Shown in pieces: positions 31,061-44,154 of a DNA stretch of 64,000 bases (position 1 is its first letter; every line of letters begins with the position of its first letter). Both the position numbers and the translations under genes were made by a program. Source of the stretch: Rodentibacter genomosp. 2 (GTDB lineage Bacteria; Pseudomonadota; Gammaproteobacteria; Enterobacterales; Pasteurellaceae); NCBI GenBank assembly GCA_001999425.1, contig MLHP01000034.1, positions 1-64,000 on the forward strand, in the 5' to 3' direction. The notes beneath the pieces are model-generated. The model searched no databases, was not told the origin of the DNA, and saw only the letters and a list, made by a program, of their open reading frames with translations.

Positions 31061-33685
31061 ATGAAAACAACAGCGGAAATTAGACAATCGTTCCTTAATT
31101 TCTTTCATAGTAAAGAACACCAAGTGGTCGCAAGTAGCTCGCTTGTACCTGAAAATGATCCAACGTTACTTTTTACCAATGCGGGAATGAACCAATTTAA
31201 AGATGTATTCTTAGGTTTGGACAAACGCCCTTATTCGCGTGCGACAACGGCTCAACGTTGTGTACGTGCCGGTGGTAAACATAATGATTTAGAAAATGTA
31301 GGTTATACCGCACGCCACCATACTTTTTTTGAAATGTTGGGTAACTTCAGCTTTGGTGATTACTTTAAACATGATGCGATTAATTTTGCCTGGGAGTTTT
31401 TAACTTCACCGCAGTGGCTTGGCTTACCGAAAGAAAAATTGTGGGTAACCGTTTATGAAACGGATAATGAAGCTTACGATATTTGGAATAAAGAAGTTGG
31501 CGTGCCAACAGAGCGCATTATCAGAATCGGAGATAACAAAGGTGCACCTTATGCCTCGGATAATTTCTGGGCAATGGGAGATACCGGTCCTTGTGGTCCT
31601 TGTACTGAAATTTTCTATGATCATGGCGACCACATTTGGGGCGGACCTCCGGGCTCACCAGAAGAAGATGGCGATCGTTACATCGAAATTTGGAATGTTG
31701 TATTCATGCAATACAATCGTTTGGCTGATGGAACAATGGAAAAATTACCACGTCCATCGGTGGATACCGGTATGGGCTTAGAGCGTATTGCTGCAGTGCT
31801 ACAACATGTCAATTCAAACTACGATATTGATATTTTTAAAACATTAATTGCCAAAACTGCAGAGATTCTTGGAACAACCGATCTAGCCAATAAATCACTT
31901 CGTGTAATTGCTGACCATATTCGTTCTTGTGCCTACTTAATTGCAGATGGCGTAATTCCATCGAATGAAGGACGTGGTTATGTATTACGTCGCATTATTC
32001 GCCGTGCAGTGCGTCATGGACATTTACTTGGTGCAAAAGAAGCATTTTTCTACAAATTGGTACCAACGTTGATCGAAGTGATGGCGGAAGCCGGTCAAGA
32101 TATCAAAGAAAAACAAACAAATGTCGAAAAATTACTGCGTTTGGAAGAAGAGCAATTTGCTCGCACATTGGAGCGTGGTTTAGCCCTTTTAGATCAAGCA
32201 CTTTCTGAAGTGAAAGATGGGGTGCTTTCCGGTGAAGTCGCCTTCAAACTTTATGATACCTATGGTTTTCCATTGGATTTAACCGCTGATGTATGTCGTG
32301 AGCGTAATATTACTATTGATGAAGCAGGATTTGAACGTGAAATGGCAGCACAACGCACTCGCGCCCAATCAGCAAGTCAGTTCGGTGTAGATTACAATAA
32401 TGCCATTCGTGTTGAAGGCGAAACACAATTTGAAGGCTATACCGAATCAGAATCTTTAGCAAAAATCACCGCACTTTTCCATGACGGCAAATCGGTAGAA
32501 CAGATCTCATCCGGTCAGAGTGCTGTAGTTGTATTAGAAAATACACCATTTTATGCAGAATCAGGCGGCCAAATTGGCGACAGTGGTTACTTAACTATAG
32601 AAGGCGTTACTTTTAATGTTAAAGACACTCAAAAATATGGTCAAATATTTGGACATATTGGTGAATTAGAGCAAGGATCATTGTCCGTTGGGCAAACAGT
32701 GAAAGCGGTAGTAGATATTGAGCGCCGTAACCAAACCGCACTTAACCACTCTGCTACGCACTTGCTACATGCTGCATTACGCCAATTATTAGGAACACAT
32801 GTTGCACAAAAAGGATCTCTTGTTTCAGAAACAGCCTTACGTTTTGATTTTTCACACCCAGAAGCGCTGGATAAAGAACAGATCTCAGAAATAGAACGCC
32901 TTGTAAACCAAAAAATACGCGCAAATTTCCCAATTCAAACAGAGATTATGGGAATTGAAGCTGCAAAAGAAAAAGGGGCTATGGCACTGTTTGGTGAAAA
33001 ATATGGCGATCAGGTTCGAGTATTAACAATGGGAGATTTCTCTATTGAACTATGTGGAGGTATTCACGCAAAACGAACCGGTGATATAGGTTTATTTAAA
33101 ATTACAGTAGAAACAGCTGTTGCTGCGGGAATTCGCCGAATTGAAGCAGTAACCGCAGAAAATGCGATCAATTGGATATTAAGACAACAGGGTATTTTGA
33201 ACCAAAGTACAGAATTGCTAAAATCGGATACAAATACTCTTGTAGATAAAATCCAGCAACTTCAAGATAAAGCAAAGAAACTAGAGAAAGAACTTCAAAG
33301 TCTAAAAGAAAAAGCAGCAATGCAGGCTGGTTCTGATTTAGTCAAAAGTGCGGTCAAAATTAATAATGTTTCAGTTATCCTTCGTCAATTAGATGGTGTT
33401 GAGACAAAATCACTACGGGTACTAGTTGATGATTTAAAAAATCAGCTTGGTTCCGGTGTTATTGTGTTTGCATCTATTGTGGATGAAAAAGTTAATCTTA
33501 TTGTTGGTGTAACAAAAGATTTAACCACTAAAATAAAAGCCGGTGAACTTGTAAATTTAATGGCTCAGCAGGTTGGCGGTAAAGGTGGCGGTCGCCCGGA
33601 TATGGCTATGGCAGGAGGCGCCCAACCGGAAAATGTGACAGAAGCCTTAATTGTTGCCCAGAACTGGCTAAATGAAAATCTGTAG
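31061..33685 (+). CDS. alaS: Alanyl-tRNA synthetase
   Basis: Charges tRNA-Ala; 874 residues, the normal length. It has the class II catalytic core at the N-terminus ([34 protein letters not shown]), the editing domain with zinc ligands in [12 protein letters not shown] and CGGIH, and a C-terminal oligomerisation/C-Ala domain ([11 protein letters not shown]). The ATG at 31061 is chosen because the conserved sequence [15 protein letters not shown] begins there; the frame is open further upstream without homology. csrA follows on the same strand, as in many gamma-proteobacteria. Confidence 0.97.
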   Translation: MKTTAEIRQSFLNFFHSKEHQVVASSSLVPENDPTLLFTNAGMNQFKDVFLGLDKRPYSRATTAQRCVRAGGKHNDLENVGYTARHHTFFEMLGNFSFGDYFKHDAINFAWEFLTSPQWLGLPKEKLWVTVYETDNEAYDIWNKEVGVPTERIIRIGDNKGAPYASDNFWAMGDTGPCGPCTEIFYDHGDHIWGGPPGSPEEDGDRYIEIWNVVFMQYNRLADGTMEKLPRPSVDTGMGLERIAAVLQHVNSNYDIDIFKTLIAKTAEILGTTDLANKSLRVIADHIRSCAYLIADGVIPSNEGRGYVLRRIIRRAVRHGHLLGAKEAFFYKLVPTLIEVMAEAGQDIKEKQTNVEKLLRLEEEQFARTLERGLALLDQALSEVKDGVLSGEVAFKLYDTYGFPLDLTADVCRERNITIDEAGFEREMAAQRTRAQSASQFGVDYNNAIRVEGETQFEGYTESESLAKITALFHDGKSVEQISSGQSAVVVLENTPFYAESGGQIGDSGYLTIEGVTFNVKDTQKYGQIFGHIGELEQGSLSVGQTVKAVVDIERRNQTALNHSATHLLHAALRQLLGTHVAQKGSLVSETALRFDFSHPEALDKEQISEIERLVNQKIRANFPIQTEIMGIEAAKEKGAMALFGEKYGDQVRVLTMGDFSIELCGGIHAKRTGDIGLFKITVETAVAAGIRRIEAVTAENAINWILRQQGILNQSTELLKSDTNTLVDKIQQLQDKAKKLEKELQSLKEKAAMQAGSDLVKSAVKINNVSVILRQLDGVETKSLRVLVDDLKNQLGSGVIVFASIVDEKVNLIVGVTKDLTTKIKAGELVNLMAQQVGGKGGGRPDMAMAGGAQPENVTEALIVAQNWLNENL

Positions 33686-33696
33686 TGCAATCCTTG

Positions 33697-33721
33697 GTTG
33701 GTCGGACGCCAACTATTTTTT
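33697..33721 (+). terminator. Probable terminator between alaS and csrA
   Basis: GTTGG / CCAAC stem with a seven-base loop, followed by TATTTTTTG. The loop contains a GGA (33704-33706), which could alternatively be a CsrA-binding site in the csrA leader. Confidence 0.55.
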
Positions 33722-33765
33722 GATTGATAGGGATATCTAATAAATGCGACCTAAGGAGATAAAAG

Positions 33766-33960
33766 ATGTTAATCTTAACTCGTAAAGTTGGCGAAAGTGT
33801 ACTTATTGGAGATGATATTTCTATCACAGTTTTAAGTGTACGTGGAAACCAAGTAAAGCTTGGTGTACAAGCACCTAAAGAAGTATCTGTTCACCGAGAA
33901 GAAATTTACCAACAAATAAAAAAGAAACAAGATGAACCATCTGCTGATGATTTATCTTAA
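33766..33960 (+). CDS. csrA: Carbon storage regulator CsrA
   Basis: A 64-residue dimeric RNA-binding protein that binds GGA motifs near ribosome sites and controls translation. The core [18 protein letters not shown] and the RNA-contacting [10 protein letters not shown] are fully conserved. Its own ribosome site is AAGGAG, containing a GGA, and another GGA occurs about 60 bases upstream, so autoregulation is plausible. Confidence 0.98.
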   Translation: MLILTRKVGESVLIGDDISITVLSVRGNQVKLGVQAPKEVSVHREEIYQQIKKKQDEPSADDLS

Positions 33961-33979
33961 TTATTATGGATTTTAATAT

Positions 33980-34867
33980 ATGAAAGTGATCATTCCTGTT
34001 GCCGGTTTAGGCACTCGTATGTTACCTGCCACGAAGGCAATTCCAAAAGAAATGCTTACATTGGTAGATAAACCATTAATCCAATATGTAGTAAATGAAT
34101 GTGTTGCTGCCGGTATTAAAGAGATTGTGCTCGTTACTCATTCATCAAAAAATGCTATAGAAAACCACTTCGATACATCTTTTGAACTTGAAACAATGTT
34201 GGAGAAACGTGTAAAACGCCAACTTTTAGAGGAAGTACGTTCTATCTGCCCTAAAGATGTAACCCTTATACATGTACGTCAAGGTAATGCAAAAGGTTTA
34301 GGGCATGCTGTATTATGTGGCCGTCCAGTAGTAGGTAATGAACCTTTTGCTGTTGTTCTACCGGATGTACTACTTGCCGATTTTAGCGCAAATCAAAAAA
34401 AAGAAAATTTGTCCGCTATGATTAAACGTTTTAATGATACTCGATCCAGTCAAATCATGGTAGCTCCCGTTAATCAGGAAGAAGTGAGTAGTTATGGTAT
34501 TGTTGATTGCGGCAATGTAGAACTAAAAGATGGGGAAAGTGCTAAAATTGAAAACATTGTTGAAAAACCTTCAATTGAAGATGCCCCATCGAATCTTGCA
34601 GTAGTCGGCCGTTACGTATTTTCTTCTGCAATTTGGGATTTATTAGAAAAAACCCCAGTTGGAGTAGGCGATGAAATTCAATTAACCGATGCAATTGATA
34701 TGCTTATTGAGAAAGAAAATGTCGAAGCATTCCATATGACTGGTAACTCTTTTGATTGCGGCGATAAAATCGGTTACATGCAGGCCTTTGTTGAATACGG
34801 TATTCGACATGAAAAATTAGGTAAAGATTTTAAAGCATTTATTAAAAGCCTTGCCAAGAGCTTATAA
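33980..34867 (+). CDS. galU: UTP-glucose-1-phosphate uridylyltransferase
   Basis: Makes UDP-glucose for lipooligosaccharide and, in this organism, probably the sugar donor of the N-glycosyltransferase found at the right edge. The 295-residue protein has the nucleotide loop [18 protein letters not shown] and the conserved VEKPS motif. It lies 19 bases after csrA and may share its transcript. A hairpin terminator follows. Confidence 0.97.
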   Translation: MKVIIPVAGLGTRMLPATKAIPKEMLTLVDKPLIQYVVNECVAAGIKEIVLVTHSSKNAIENHFDTSFELETMLEKRVKRQLLEEVRSICPKDVTLIHVRQGNAKGLGHAVLCGRPVVGNEPFAVVLPDVLLADFSANQKKENLSAMIKRFNDTRSSQIMVAPVNQEEVSSYGIVDCGNVELKDGESAKIENIVEKPSIEDAPSNLAVVGRYVFSSAIWDLLEKTPVGVGDEIQLTDAIDMLIEKENVEAFHMTGNSFDCGDKIGYMQAFVEYGIRHEKLGKDFKAFIKSLAKSL

Positions 34868-34879
34868 AAGTGATGAAAA

Positions 34880-34906
34880 GAGCGGTTAATTTTACCGCTT
34901 TTTTTA
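34880..34906 (+). terminator. Terminator after galU
   Basis: AGCGGT (34881-34886) / ACCGCT (34894-34899) stem followed by a run of seven or more T residues. Confidence 0.85.
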
Positions 34907-35126
34907 TCCTACCTCATAGACAAATATGAAGCTCGATAAATTAAAGATGAGTATTTCTAATAAAGAAGACTGACTCCACAAATTTCAAATCAAACATCCT
35001 GTGAATATTCATTAAAATCATAAAACCTATACTGTTAGTTTTGCTTAAAATTTTCTATTTTTTCGGTATAAATTATGTTCTATAAAAATAGAATCACATC
35101 TATACTTACATATGAACTCTAAATAA
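34907..35126. other. AT-rich spacer between galU and rplQ
   Basis: Between two convergent transcription units. No gene, RNA or repeat could be supported. Confidence 0.5.
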
Positions 35127-35127
35127 T

Positions 35128-35158
35128 AAAAAGCTCGCAGATTTGCGAGCTTTTTTAC
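35128..35158 (-). terminator. Terminator of the alpha ribosomal operon
   Basis: A 9-bp stem AAGCTCGCA / TGCGAGCTT with flanking A- and T-runs on both sides. It can work in both directions and ends the rplQ transcript. Confidence 0.93.
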
Positions 35159-35175
35159 TTTATTATTCAATTAAA

Positions 35176-35559
35176 TTATTCTGTCACTGTTTCTACAGCT
35201 TCTGGGCGCTCAACTAACTCAATGTAAGCCATTGGAGCATTATCACCTGCGCGGAAACCACATTTTAAAATACGGGTGTAACCACCTGCACGCTGAGCAA
35301 AACGTGGACCCAATTCATTGAATAATTTCGCAACAGTATCAATGTTACGAGTACGAGCGAATGCTAAACGACGGTTTGCAACGCTATCTTCTTTTGCTAA
35401 TGTAATTAACGGTTCAACTACACGACGTAATTCTTTAGCTTTAGGCAAAGTTGTCTTAATAATTTCGTGACTAACTAAAGCACTGGCTAAATTACGGAAC
35501 ATCGCTTGGCGATGGCTGCTATTACGGTTTAGTTGACGACCACTCTTACGATGGCGCAT
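35176..35559 (-). CDS. rplQ: 50S ribosomal protein L17
   Basis: A 127-residue L17 with the conserved N-terminus [20 protein letters not shown]. It is the last gene of the alpha operon (rpsM-rpsK-rpsD-rpoA-rplQ), 40 bases after rpoA. Confidence 0.99.
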   Translation of the reverse strand: MRHRKSGRQLNRNSSHRQAMFRNLASALVSHEIIKTTLPKAKELRRVVEPLITLAKEDSVANRRLAFARTRNIDTVAKLFNELGPRFAQRAGGYTRILKCGFRAGDNAPMAYIELVERPEAVETVTE

Positions 35560-35599
35560 GATCTTATCCTTCTAAGAAAAACCTTAATCTATGACCAAA

Positions 35600-36583
35600 T
35601 TAGTCTTCAGCAATACTTGCTGGCGGCCAATTCTCAAGGCGCATACCAAGTGACAAACCACGTGAAGCAAGTACATCCTTAATTTCGGTAAGCGATTTCT
35701 TACCAAGATTAGGTGTTTTTAATAACTCAACTTCTGTACGCTGTACTAAGTCACCGATATAGTGAATTGTTTCTGCTTTCAAACAGTTAGCAGAACGAAC
35801 TGTCAACTCTAAATCATCTACAGGACGTAATAAAATCGGATCAAATTCCGGTTTTTCTTCCTTAATTTCAGGCTGACGAACATCACGTAAATCAACGAAT
35901 GCATCAAGTTGCTCTGCTAAAATTGTTGCTGCACGACGAATTGCTTCCTCAGGATCCAACGTACCATTTGTTTCTAAATTAATAACTAATTTATCCAAGT
36001 CCGTACGTTGTTCAACACGAGCTGCTTCAACATTATAAGAGATGCTTTCAACAGGACTGTAACAAGCATCAACAAGTAAACGACCAATTGGACGCTCATC
36101 TACTTGGATGCGAGTTGAAGCCGGAACATACCCTCTACCACGCTGAACACGAATACGCATACTAATCGAAGCATTTTCGTCTGTTAAGTGACAAATCACA
36201 TGGTCTTGATTTACAATTTCAACATCCCCATCATGGGAGATATCCGCTGCAACAACAGGGCCAATTCCAGATTTATTTAGTGTCAGAATAACATCATCTT
36301 TATTCTGTACTTTGACCGCTAGACCTTTAAGGTTTAAAAGCACTTCAAGAACATCTTCTTGAACACCTTCCTTACTACTATACTCATGCAGTACCCCCTC
36401 GATCTCTACTTCAGTTACAGCACAACCTGGCATTGAAGACAGAAGAATACGACGTAATGCATTACCTAGAGTATGACCAAAGCCACGCTCTAACGGTTCA
36501 AGGATCACCTTAGCATGGGTTGAGCTAATTTGCTCAATATCTACTAAACGTGGTTTTAAAAATTCTGTAACAGAACCCTGCAT
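35600..36583 (-). CDS. rpoA: RNA polymerase alpha subunit
   Basis: A 327-residue alpha subunit. The N-terminal domain (about 1-235) drives assembly of polymerase. A linker leads to the C-terminal domain (about 250-327), which contacts UP elements and activators such as CRP; the helices [20 protein letters not shown] and [21 protein letters not shown] are intact. It is two residues shorter than E. coli RpoA. The order rpsD-rpoA-rplQ is canonical. Confidence 0.99.
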   Translation of the reverse strand: MQGSVTEFLKPRLVDIEQISSTHAKVILEPLERGFGHTLGNALRRILLSSMPGCAVTEVEIEGVLHEYSSKEGVQEDVLEVLLNLKGLAVKVQNKDDVILTLNKSGIGPVVAADISHDGDVEIVNQDHVICHLTDENASISMRIRVQRGRGYVPASTRIQVDERPIGRLLVDACYSPVESISYNVEAARVEQRTDLDKLVINLETNGTLDPEEAIRRAATILAEQLDAFVDLRDVRQPEIKEEKPEFDPILLRPVDDLELTVRSANCLKAETIHYIGDLVQRTEVELLKTPNLGKKSLTEIKDVLASRGLSLGMRLENWPPASIAED

Positions 36584-36614
36584 TTTATCCTCTCTTTACT
36601 TTTAAGCTTCACTA

Positions 36615-37235
36615 CTATTTAGAGTAAAGCTCAACGATCAGATGTTCATTAATATCTGCTGATAAATCAGAACGTTCAGGAATACGTTTAAAAACACCTT
36701 CCATTTTAGCTACATCAACTTCTAACCAAGTTGGCTTTTCTCTTTGTTCTGCTAATTCCAATGATGCCTTAATACGTGCTTGTTTTTTAGATTTTTCTCT
36801 AACAGCAATAACATCATTAACTGCAACCTGGAAAGATGGGATATTCACAACACGACCGTTTACCACAATCGCTTTATGACTTACTAACTGACGAGCTTCT
36901 GCTCGAGTTGCAGCAAATCCCATACGATAAACAACGTTATCTAATCTACCTTCCAATAACACTAATAAGTTTTCACCAGTGTTACCCTTTAAACGATTCG
37001 CTTCTTTATAGTAGTTACGGAACTGACGTTCTAAAATACCATAAATACGACGAACTTTCTGCTTTTCACGTAACTGACTACCATAGTCAGATAAACGCGG
37101 TTTACGAGCACCATGTTGACCTGGTGCTGTATCAATTTTACATTTTGAATCGATCGCACGCACACCTGATTTAAGAAATAAATCAGTGCCTTCACGACGG
37201 CTCAGCTTGAGTTTAGGGCCCAAATATCTTGCCAT
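36615..37235 (-). CDS. rpsD: 30S ribosomal protein S4
   Basis: A 206-residue 16S-binding assembly protein with the S4 RNA-binding domain ([27 protein letters not shown]). In E. coli it also represses the alpha operon by binding the leader pseudoknot before rpsM; that leader is conserved here, so the same feedback is expected. Confidence 0.99.
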   Translation of the reverse strand: MARYLGPKLKLSRREGTDLFLKSGVRAIDSKCKIDTAPGQHGARKPRLSDYGSQLREKQKVRRIYGILERQFRNYYKEANRLKGNTGENLLVLLEGRLDNVVYRMGFAATRAEARQLVSHKAIVVNGRVVNIPSFQVAVNDVIAVREKSKKQARIKASLELAEQREKPTWLEVDVAKMEGVFKRIPERSDLSADINEHLIVELYSK

Positions 37236-37264
37236 TTTCTTTCTCCAACTATCCTATTACGCCA

Positions 37265-37657
<393 letters not shown>

Positions 37658-37666
37658 TTACCCCGA

Positions 37667-38023
37667 CTATTTTTTGATCGGCTTACGAGGACCCTTACGG
37701 GTACGCGCGTTAGTTTTAGTACGTTGACCACGTACAGGTAAACTACGACGATGGCGTAAACCACGGTAACAACCTAAGTCTAGAAAACGTTTGATGTTTA
37801 GTGTTACTTCACGACGTAAGTCACCTTCAACGGTAAATTTACCAACTTCGTCACGCAGTTTGTCAATCTGCTCTTCAGACAACTCTCTGATCTTAACATC
37901 TTCGGCGATCCCCGCTGCAGCACAAATAGCTTTTGAACGAGTTTTACCGATACCATAAATTGCAGTTAAAGCAATTACAGTGTGTTTATGATCAGGAATG
38001 TTAATGCCTGCAATACGGGCCAC
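37667..38023 (-). CDS. rpsM: 30S ribosomal protein S13
   Basis: A 118-residue S13 with [20 protein letters not shown] at the N-terminus and the basic tail [20 protein letters not shown] that contacts tRNA and bridges the subunits. It starts with GTG (38023-38021), as in E. coli, within the conserved sequence GGAGTGCATAGTGGCC that forms part of the S4-regulated pseudoknot. First gene of the alpha operon. Confidence 0.99.
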   Translation of the reverse strand: MARIAGINIPDHKHTVIALTAIYGIGKTRSKAICAAAGIAEDVKIRELSEEQIDKLRDEVGKFTVEGDLRREVTLNIKRFLDLGCYRGLRHRRSLPVRGQRTKTNARTRKGPRKPIKK

Positions 38024-38105
38024 TATGCACTCCTATATTCTAAATTAATTGATATTCTGATCTTGAAAAGCCCGTTTCAGGATACTCAAACAGAATATCA
38101 AGGAT
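38024..38105 (-). promoter_or_regulatory. Alpha-operon ribosome-binding-site pseudoknot leader (S4 target)
   Basis: On the minus strand the leader contains TTTGAGTATCCTGAAACGGG, then CTTTTCA, and ends GGAGTGCATAGTGGCC. These blocks are nearly identical to the E. coli alpha-operon leader, which folds as a double pseudoknot around the GTG start and is trapped by S4. Confidence 0.9.
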
Positions 38106-38120
38106 GTAAATGAGTTGAGC

Positions 38121-38149
38121 AGTATAGCTGCTCAACTGGTTCTTTGCAA
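38121..38149 (-). promoter_or_regulatory. Alpha-operon promoter
   Basis: On the minus strand, TTGCAA (-35, 38149-38144) and TATACT (-10, 38126-38121) have a 17-base spacer. The -35 and spacing match the E. coli alpha promoter. The -10 lies inside a perfect 10-bp inverted repeat (38113-38122 with 38128-38137). Confidence 0.85.
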
Positions 38150-38163
38150 GAAAAAGTTATCAA

Positions 38164-38277
38164 TTAACCTTGACGTTGCTTATGTTTAGGGTCGCTACAT
38201 AATACACGCACAACACCCTCACGTTTAACAATTTTACAGTTACGACACATTTTCTTTACGGAAGCACGAACTTTCAT
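38164..38277 (-). CDS. rpmJ: 50S ribosomal protein L36
   Basis: A small gene of 37 codons, starting [20 protein letters not shown] and ending PKHKQRQG. It is the zinc-binding (C+) form: Cys11, Cys14, Cys27 and His32 make the ribbon. It lies between secY and rpsM, closing the spc operon as in E. coli. Confidence 0.98.
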
Positions 38278-38307
38278 TGCTTATCCTTTTTTACGTTAAC
38301 TGGACAA

Positions 38308-39633
38308 CTATTGTCCTAACCCCTTAAGGTTTGCTTTTTTCAATGCAGATTCATATTGAGACGACATTAAGTGACTTTGAACCTGTACAATGAAATCCAT
38401 AATTACAACGACAACGATTAATAATGATGTTCCACCGAAGTAGAATTTAACATCCCAAGCCGATGTCATAATATAAGGAACCAAACAGACAAACGTTACA
38501 TAAAGACCACCAATTAAAGTCAGTCGAGTCATTACTTTATCAATGTAACGTGATGTTTGCTCACCCGGTCTAATTCCTGGGATAAATGCACCAGATTTTT
38601 TTAAATTATCTGCCGTATCACGCGGGTTATATTGCATTCCAGTGTAGAAGAAACTGAAGAAAATGATTGCAATTGCATAAACAAGCAAATATAAAGGTTG
38701 ACCAGGATTCAACAGTATTGATAAATTATTCAGCCACTCAAATTTATCATTTTGACCAAACCATTGAGTCAATGTTGCAGGAAATAAGATAATGCTGGAC
38801 GCAAATATTGCCGGCATTACATTTGCCATATTAACTTTTAATGGTAAATGTGTTGAATGTCCACCTAAGATCTGACGACCTTGCTGACGTTTAGCATACT
38901 CAATTCGAATTCGACGTTGTCCTCTCTCTACAAAAACAACAAAATAAGTTACAGCAAACACAATTGCAGCTATTAGCAAAAGAACTAATGGATGCATTTG
39001 TCCTTGCCGAGCTTGCTCAATTGTCTCTAGAATAGCAGAAGGCAACCCTGCTACAATCCCTCCGAAAACAAGAATCGAAATACCATTACCAATCCCTCTC
39101 TCCGTAATTTGTTCACCTAACCACATCAAAAATATAGTACCAGTTACTAAACTTACTACCGAGGTAAAATAAAAACTGAATCCAACATTTGGAACCAATC
39201 CAGGTAACATATTTGGTAAACCCGTAGAGATCGCAACAGCCTGAATGGTCGCAAAAACTACCGTAGCATAACGAGTATATTTGGTAATCTTTCTCTGACC
39301 AGCTGCTCCTTCTTTCTTCAATTCAGCTAGAGCAGGAGAAACCGTTGCTAACAATTGAATCACGATAGATGCCGAGATGTACGGCATGATACCTAACGCA
39401 AGAATTGACGCTCGACTTAATGCACCACCAGAGAACATGTTAAACATATCAATGATGGTACCTTTTTGTTGTTCAACTAATTGAGCGAGTACGGCTGCAT
39501 CAATACCAGGAACCGGAATAAATGAACCAATACGATAAACAATGAGTGCACCTAAAACAAAAAGCAATCTACTTCTTAGCTCACTTTTACCACTATTGGT
39601 ACTTCTAGCTTGATAACCTGGTTGTTTAGCCAT
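38308..39633 (-). CDS. secY: Preprotein translocase subunit SecY
   Basis: A 441-residue channel subunit with ten membrane helices. The plug region follows helix 1, and the cytosolic loops that dock SecA and the ribosome are conserved ([15 protein letters not shown] and the [10 protein letters not shown] loop). It lies between rplO and rpmJ in the spc operon. Confidence 0.99.
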   Translation of the reverse strand: MAKQPGYQARSTNSGKSELRSRLLFVLGALIVYRIGSFIPVPGIDAAVLAQLVEQQKGTIIDMFNMFSGGALSRASILALGIMPYISASIVIQLLATVSPALAELKKEGAAGQRKITKYTRYATVVFATIQAVAISTGLPNMLPGLVPNVGFSFYFTSVVSLVTGTIFLMWLGEQITERGIGNGISILVFGGIVAGLPSAILETIEQARQGQMHPLVLLLIAAIVFAVTYFVVFVERGQRRIRIEYAKRQQGRQILGGHSTHLPLKVNMANVMPAIFASSIILFPATLTQWFGQNDKFEWLNNLSILLNPGQPLYLLVYAIAIIFFSFFYTGMQYNPRDTADNLKKSGAFIPGIRPGEQTSRYIDKVMTRLTLIGGLYVTFVCLVPYIMTSAWDVKFYFGGTSLLIVVVVIMDFIVQVQSHLMSSQYESALKKANLKGLGQ

Positions 39634-39640
39634 TTGCTAA

Positions 39641-40075
39641 TTATTCCTCAATTGAACCGCCGGCAGCTTCAATTGCTGCTTTAGCACCTTTAGTCACACG
39701 TAAACCGCGGACAACCACTGCAGACTTCAATTCGCCAGCCAAAATAACTTTAGCAAATTGAACATCCTTAGTTAAAACATTTGCAGTTTTTAGTGTCTCT
39801 AAAGTTACCACACTGTTTTCTACTTTATCCAAGTCATTCAAACGAACTTCCGCAGTAACGGCTGATTTCATTGAAGTGAAACCAAATTTTGGTAAACGAC
39901 GGTACAATGGCATTTGACCACCTTCAAAACCTCTTCGAACTCCGCCACCGGTACGAGATTTTTGACCTTTATGACCACGTCCACCAGTTTTACCTAGACC
40001 AGAACCAATACCACGACCAAGGCGTTTAGAACTATGTTTTGCGCCTTCAGCCGGGGATAGAGTATTTAAACGCAT
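39641..40075 (-). CDS. rplO: 50S ribosomal protein L15
   Basis: A 144-residue L15 with the glycine-rich basic N-terminus [20 protein letters not shown] and the C-terminal [19 protein letters not shown] signature. It is translated three bases after rpmD. Confidence 0.99.
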   Translation of the reverse strand: MRLNTLSPAEGAKHSSKRLGRGIGSGLGKTGGRGHKGQKSRTGGGVRRGFEGGQMPLYRRLPKFGFTSMKSAVTAEVRLNDLDKVENSVVTLETLKTANVLTKDVQFAKVILAGELKSAVVVRGLRVTKGAKAAIEAAGGSIEE

Positions 40076-40078
40076 CTC

Positions 40079-40258
40079 TTACTCCTCTACTTTAACCATG
40101 TATGAAACCTGGTTAATCATTCCACGTACTGCTGGTGTATCAATTAACTCAACTGTGTGGTGCATATGGCGAAGACCAAGACCACGCAAGGTAGCTTTAT
40201 GCTTCGGTAAACGAGCAATCGAACTACGAACTTGTGTTACTTTAATAGTTTTAGCCAT
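40079..40258 (-). CDS. rpmD: 50S ribosomal protein L30
   Basis: A 59-residue L30 starting [20 protein letters not shown]. The ATG at 40258 is preferred over one two codons earlier because it matches the family start. Confidence 0.98.
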
Positions 40259-40264
40259 TATCAA

Positions 40265-40771
<507 letters not shown>

Positions 40772-40779
40772 TTACCCCA

Positions 40780-41133
40780 TTAGAACTGTAGACCAGCTTC
40801 ACGAGCAGCGTCCGCTAAAGTTTGGACACGTCCATGATATTTAAAACCGGAACGATCAAAAGCAACAGCCTTGATGCCTTTTGCTAATGCACGCTCTGCA
40901 ACAGTCTTACCTACTACAGCAGCAGCGTCTTTGTTACCAGTATACTTTACTTGCTCACGAATTGCTTTCTCAACAGTTGAAGCAGCGGCAAGCACTTCTG
41001 AACCGTTCGGTGCAATAACCTGTGCATAAATATGACGAGGAGTACGGTGAACAACTAAACGAGTTACACCTTGCTCTCTCATCATATAGCGTGCACGAGC
41101 TGCACGACGGATACGAGCTGATTTCTTATCCAT
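40780..41133 (-). CDS. rplR: 50S ribosomal protein L18
   Basis: A 117-residue 5S-rRNA-binding L18, with [18 protein letters not shown] and the C-terminal [20 protein letters not shown] motif. Confidence 0.99.
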   Translation of the reverse strand: MDKKSARIRRAARARYMMREQGVTRLVVHRTPRHIYAQVIAPNGSEVLAAASTVEKAIREQVKYTGNKDAAAVVGKTVAERALAKGIKAVAFDRSGFKYHGRVQTLADAAREAGLQF

Positions 41134-41146
41134 AGTGTTACCTTAA

Positions 41147-41680
41147 TTATTTCTTCTTAGCCTCTTTGATACGTACCACTTCATCAGAGTAACGTACCCC
41201 TTTACCTTTATAAGGCTCAGGACGGCGATAAGCGCGAATATCTGCTGCAACTTGACCGATTAACTGTTTGTCAGCACCTTTCAATACAATCTCTGTTTGA
41301 GAAGGGCATTCAGCAGTAATACCTGCCGGCAAAGTATGCTCTACTGGGTGGGAATAGCCCAAACTTAATGCAACCACGTTACCTTTAAGTTGTGCTCTGT
41401 AACCAACACCAACCAATACCAATTTTTTAGTGAAGCCTTCATTAACACCGATAACCATTGCATTAACTAATGCACGAGCTGTACCCGATTGAGCATTCGC
41501 TTCAACAAAACCTTCACGTGGAGCAAAAGTTAGTTGACCATTATCTTGTTTAACTTCAACTGAATTATGAATTGTGCGAGATAACTCGCCATTTTTACCT
41601 TTTACTGTTAATAACTGACCGTTAAGTTTAACCTCAACACCGGCAGGAATATTAACAGGTGCTTTTGCAACACGAGACAT
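41147..41680 (-). CDS. rplF: 50S ribosomal protein L6
   Basis: A 177-residue L6 with two alpha/beta repeats. The C-terminal signature [19 protein letters not shown] is intact. Confidence 0.99.
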   Translation of the reverse strand: MSRVAKAPVNIPAGVEVKLNGQLLTVKGKNGELSRTIHNSVEVKQDNGQLTFAPREGFVEANAQSGTARALVNAMVIGVNEGFTKKLVLVGVGYRAQLKGNVVALSLGYSHPVEHTLPAGITAECPSQTEIVLKGADKQLIGQVAADIRAYRRPEPYKGKGVRYSDEVVRIKEAKKK

Positions 41681-41695
41681 TTTCCTACCTCTCTA

Positions 41696-42088
41696 TTAAG
41701 CTACATAACAGATGATCTCACCGCCTAATCCAGCTTGACGAGCTGCGCGGTCAGTCATAACACCTTTGGATGTAGAAACAACAGCAACACCTAACCCGCC
41801 CATAACTTTTGGTAATTCGTCTTTACGTTTATAAATACGAAGACCAGGACGGCTTACACGTTGGATACTCTCTACAACCGGTTTTCCTTGGAAATATTTT
41901 AAAGTAATTTCCAACTCAGGCTTTACACCTTCTAAAACTTTAACGCTTTCGATATAACCTTCAGCAGCTAACACATTGGCAATTGCCACTTTTAGCTTGG
42001 ATGAAGGCATACTGATCGCAACTTTGTTCGCAGCTTGACCGTTACGAATTCGGGTCAGCATATCTGCGATTGGATCTTGCATACTCAT
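41696..42088 (-). CDS. rpsH: 30S ribosomal protein S8
   Basis: A 130-residue S8 starting [20 protein letters not shown] and containing the [21 protein letters not shown] tail. In E. coli S8 represses the spc operon by binding near rplE; the target was not verified here. Confidence 0.99.
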   Translation of the reverse strand: MSMQDPIADMLTRIRNGQAANKVAISMPSSKLKVAIANVLAAEGYIESVKVLEGVKPELEITLKYFQGKPVVESIQRVSRPGLRIYKRKDELPKVMGGLGVAVVSTSKGVMTDRAARQAGLGGEIICYVA

Positions 42089-42124
42089 TGTACTTTTTCT
42101 CCGATTCCAAAATAAAGTGGTATA

Positions 42125-42981
<857 letters not shown>

Positions 42982-42998
42982 CGCATTACTCCAGTTTG

Positions 42999-43310
42999 TT
43001 AGATAATTTCATTGTTAGATTTAAAGAAACGTACTTTTTTACCTTCTTCAAATCTAAAACCTACACGATCAGCTTTATTTGTTTTTGGATTAAAAATCGC
43101 AACATTTGAAACATCAATTGCTGCTTCTTTTTTCACTAAACCGCCAGCCTTGCCTAATGCAGGAACCGGTTTTTCATGCTTAGTGACGATATTAATACCC
43201 TCAACAAATACTTTACCGTTTGGTAACACTTTAGTTACCTTGCCACGCTTGCCTTTGTCTTTACCGGCAAGCACGATTACTTCATCGTTTTGACGAATTT
43301 TTGCAGCCAT
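42999..43310 (-). CDS. rplX: 50S ribosomal protein L24
   Basis: A 103-residue assembly-initiator L24 with a KOW motif ([20 protein letters not shown]). Confidence 0.99.
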   Translation of the reverse strand: MAAKIRQNDEVIVLAGKDKGKRGKVTKVLPNGKVFVEGINIVTKHEKPVPALGKAGGLVKKEAAIDVSNVAIFNPKTNKADRVGFRFEEGKKVRFFKSNNEII

Positions 43311-43323
43311 TTGTCACTTCTCC

Positions 43324-43707
<384 letters not shown>

Positions 43708-43778
43708 TTAAGTTAAAAAAACACCCTTTCGGGACGAACCTACCTACATAAGCATAAGACAGATGTAAGAGGTTGCGG

Positions 43779-43807
43779 AATATAGCATAAAGGACTAGGT
43801 GAATCAA
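43779..43807 (-). promoter_or_regulatory. Promoter of the spc operon
   Basis: On the minus strand, TTGATT (-35, 43807-43802) and TATATT (-10, 43784-43779) have a 17-base spacer, and TGC before the -10 makes it an extended one. The 5' leader before rplN is about 75 bases. It ends in a small CCC-GAAA-GGG hairpin (43733-43724) and a run of seven T (43721-43715). Confidence 0.85.
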
Positions 43808-43857
43808 TAAGATTTATAGATAAAATATGAAAAAAATCTGAGAAAAAACAGGTATTT

Positions 43858-44145
43858 TTATAATGCCATCTGAGGAAAATACTCTGCTGTAATATCGACT
43901 AAATCCAATAAGGAAATTAATTGCACCCTATTTTCTTTCGGTAAAAGTGCGGTCAAATTTCTTGCTAAAATATCTTGTTCCAATGCAAAACAATGCGCTT
44001 TACAATGCTTAAAATAATTGTGGTATTTTACTATCAATAACACAGCGTCTTGCCAAAGCACAACGGCATCGCTTTCCGTTGCCAAAGAAAGATAACTCAT
44101 TAATTCTTCTTTATCATAATAGGCCTGAGAAAAACAATAGAGCAT
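43858..44145 (-). CDS. tusB: Sulfurtransferase complex subunit TusB
   Basis: A 95-residue DsrH-family subunit of the TusBCD relay that hands sulfur from TusA to TusE for 2-thiouridine formation in tRNA wobble positions. The N-terminal MLYCFSQA and the pattern DAVVLWQDAVLLIV are typical. It follows tusC after nine bases. In the usual order rpsL follows; here the next gene is rplN. Confidence 0.93.
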   Translation of the reverse strand: MLYCFSQAYYDKEELMSYLSLATESDAVVLWQDAVLLIVKYHNYFKHCKAHCFALEQDILARNLTALLPKENRVQLISLLDLVDITAEYFPQMAL

Positions 44146-44154
44146 AAATATCCC

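Noticed and set aside
36836..37174. A 112-codon plus-strand frame opposite rpsD
   Set aside because: Antisense to an essential, highly conserved gene; no ribosome site and no recognisable product.
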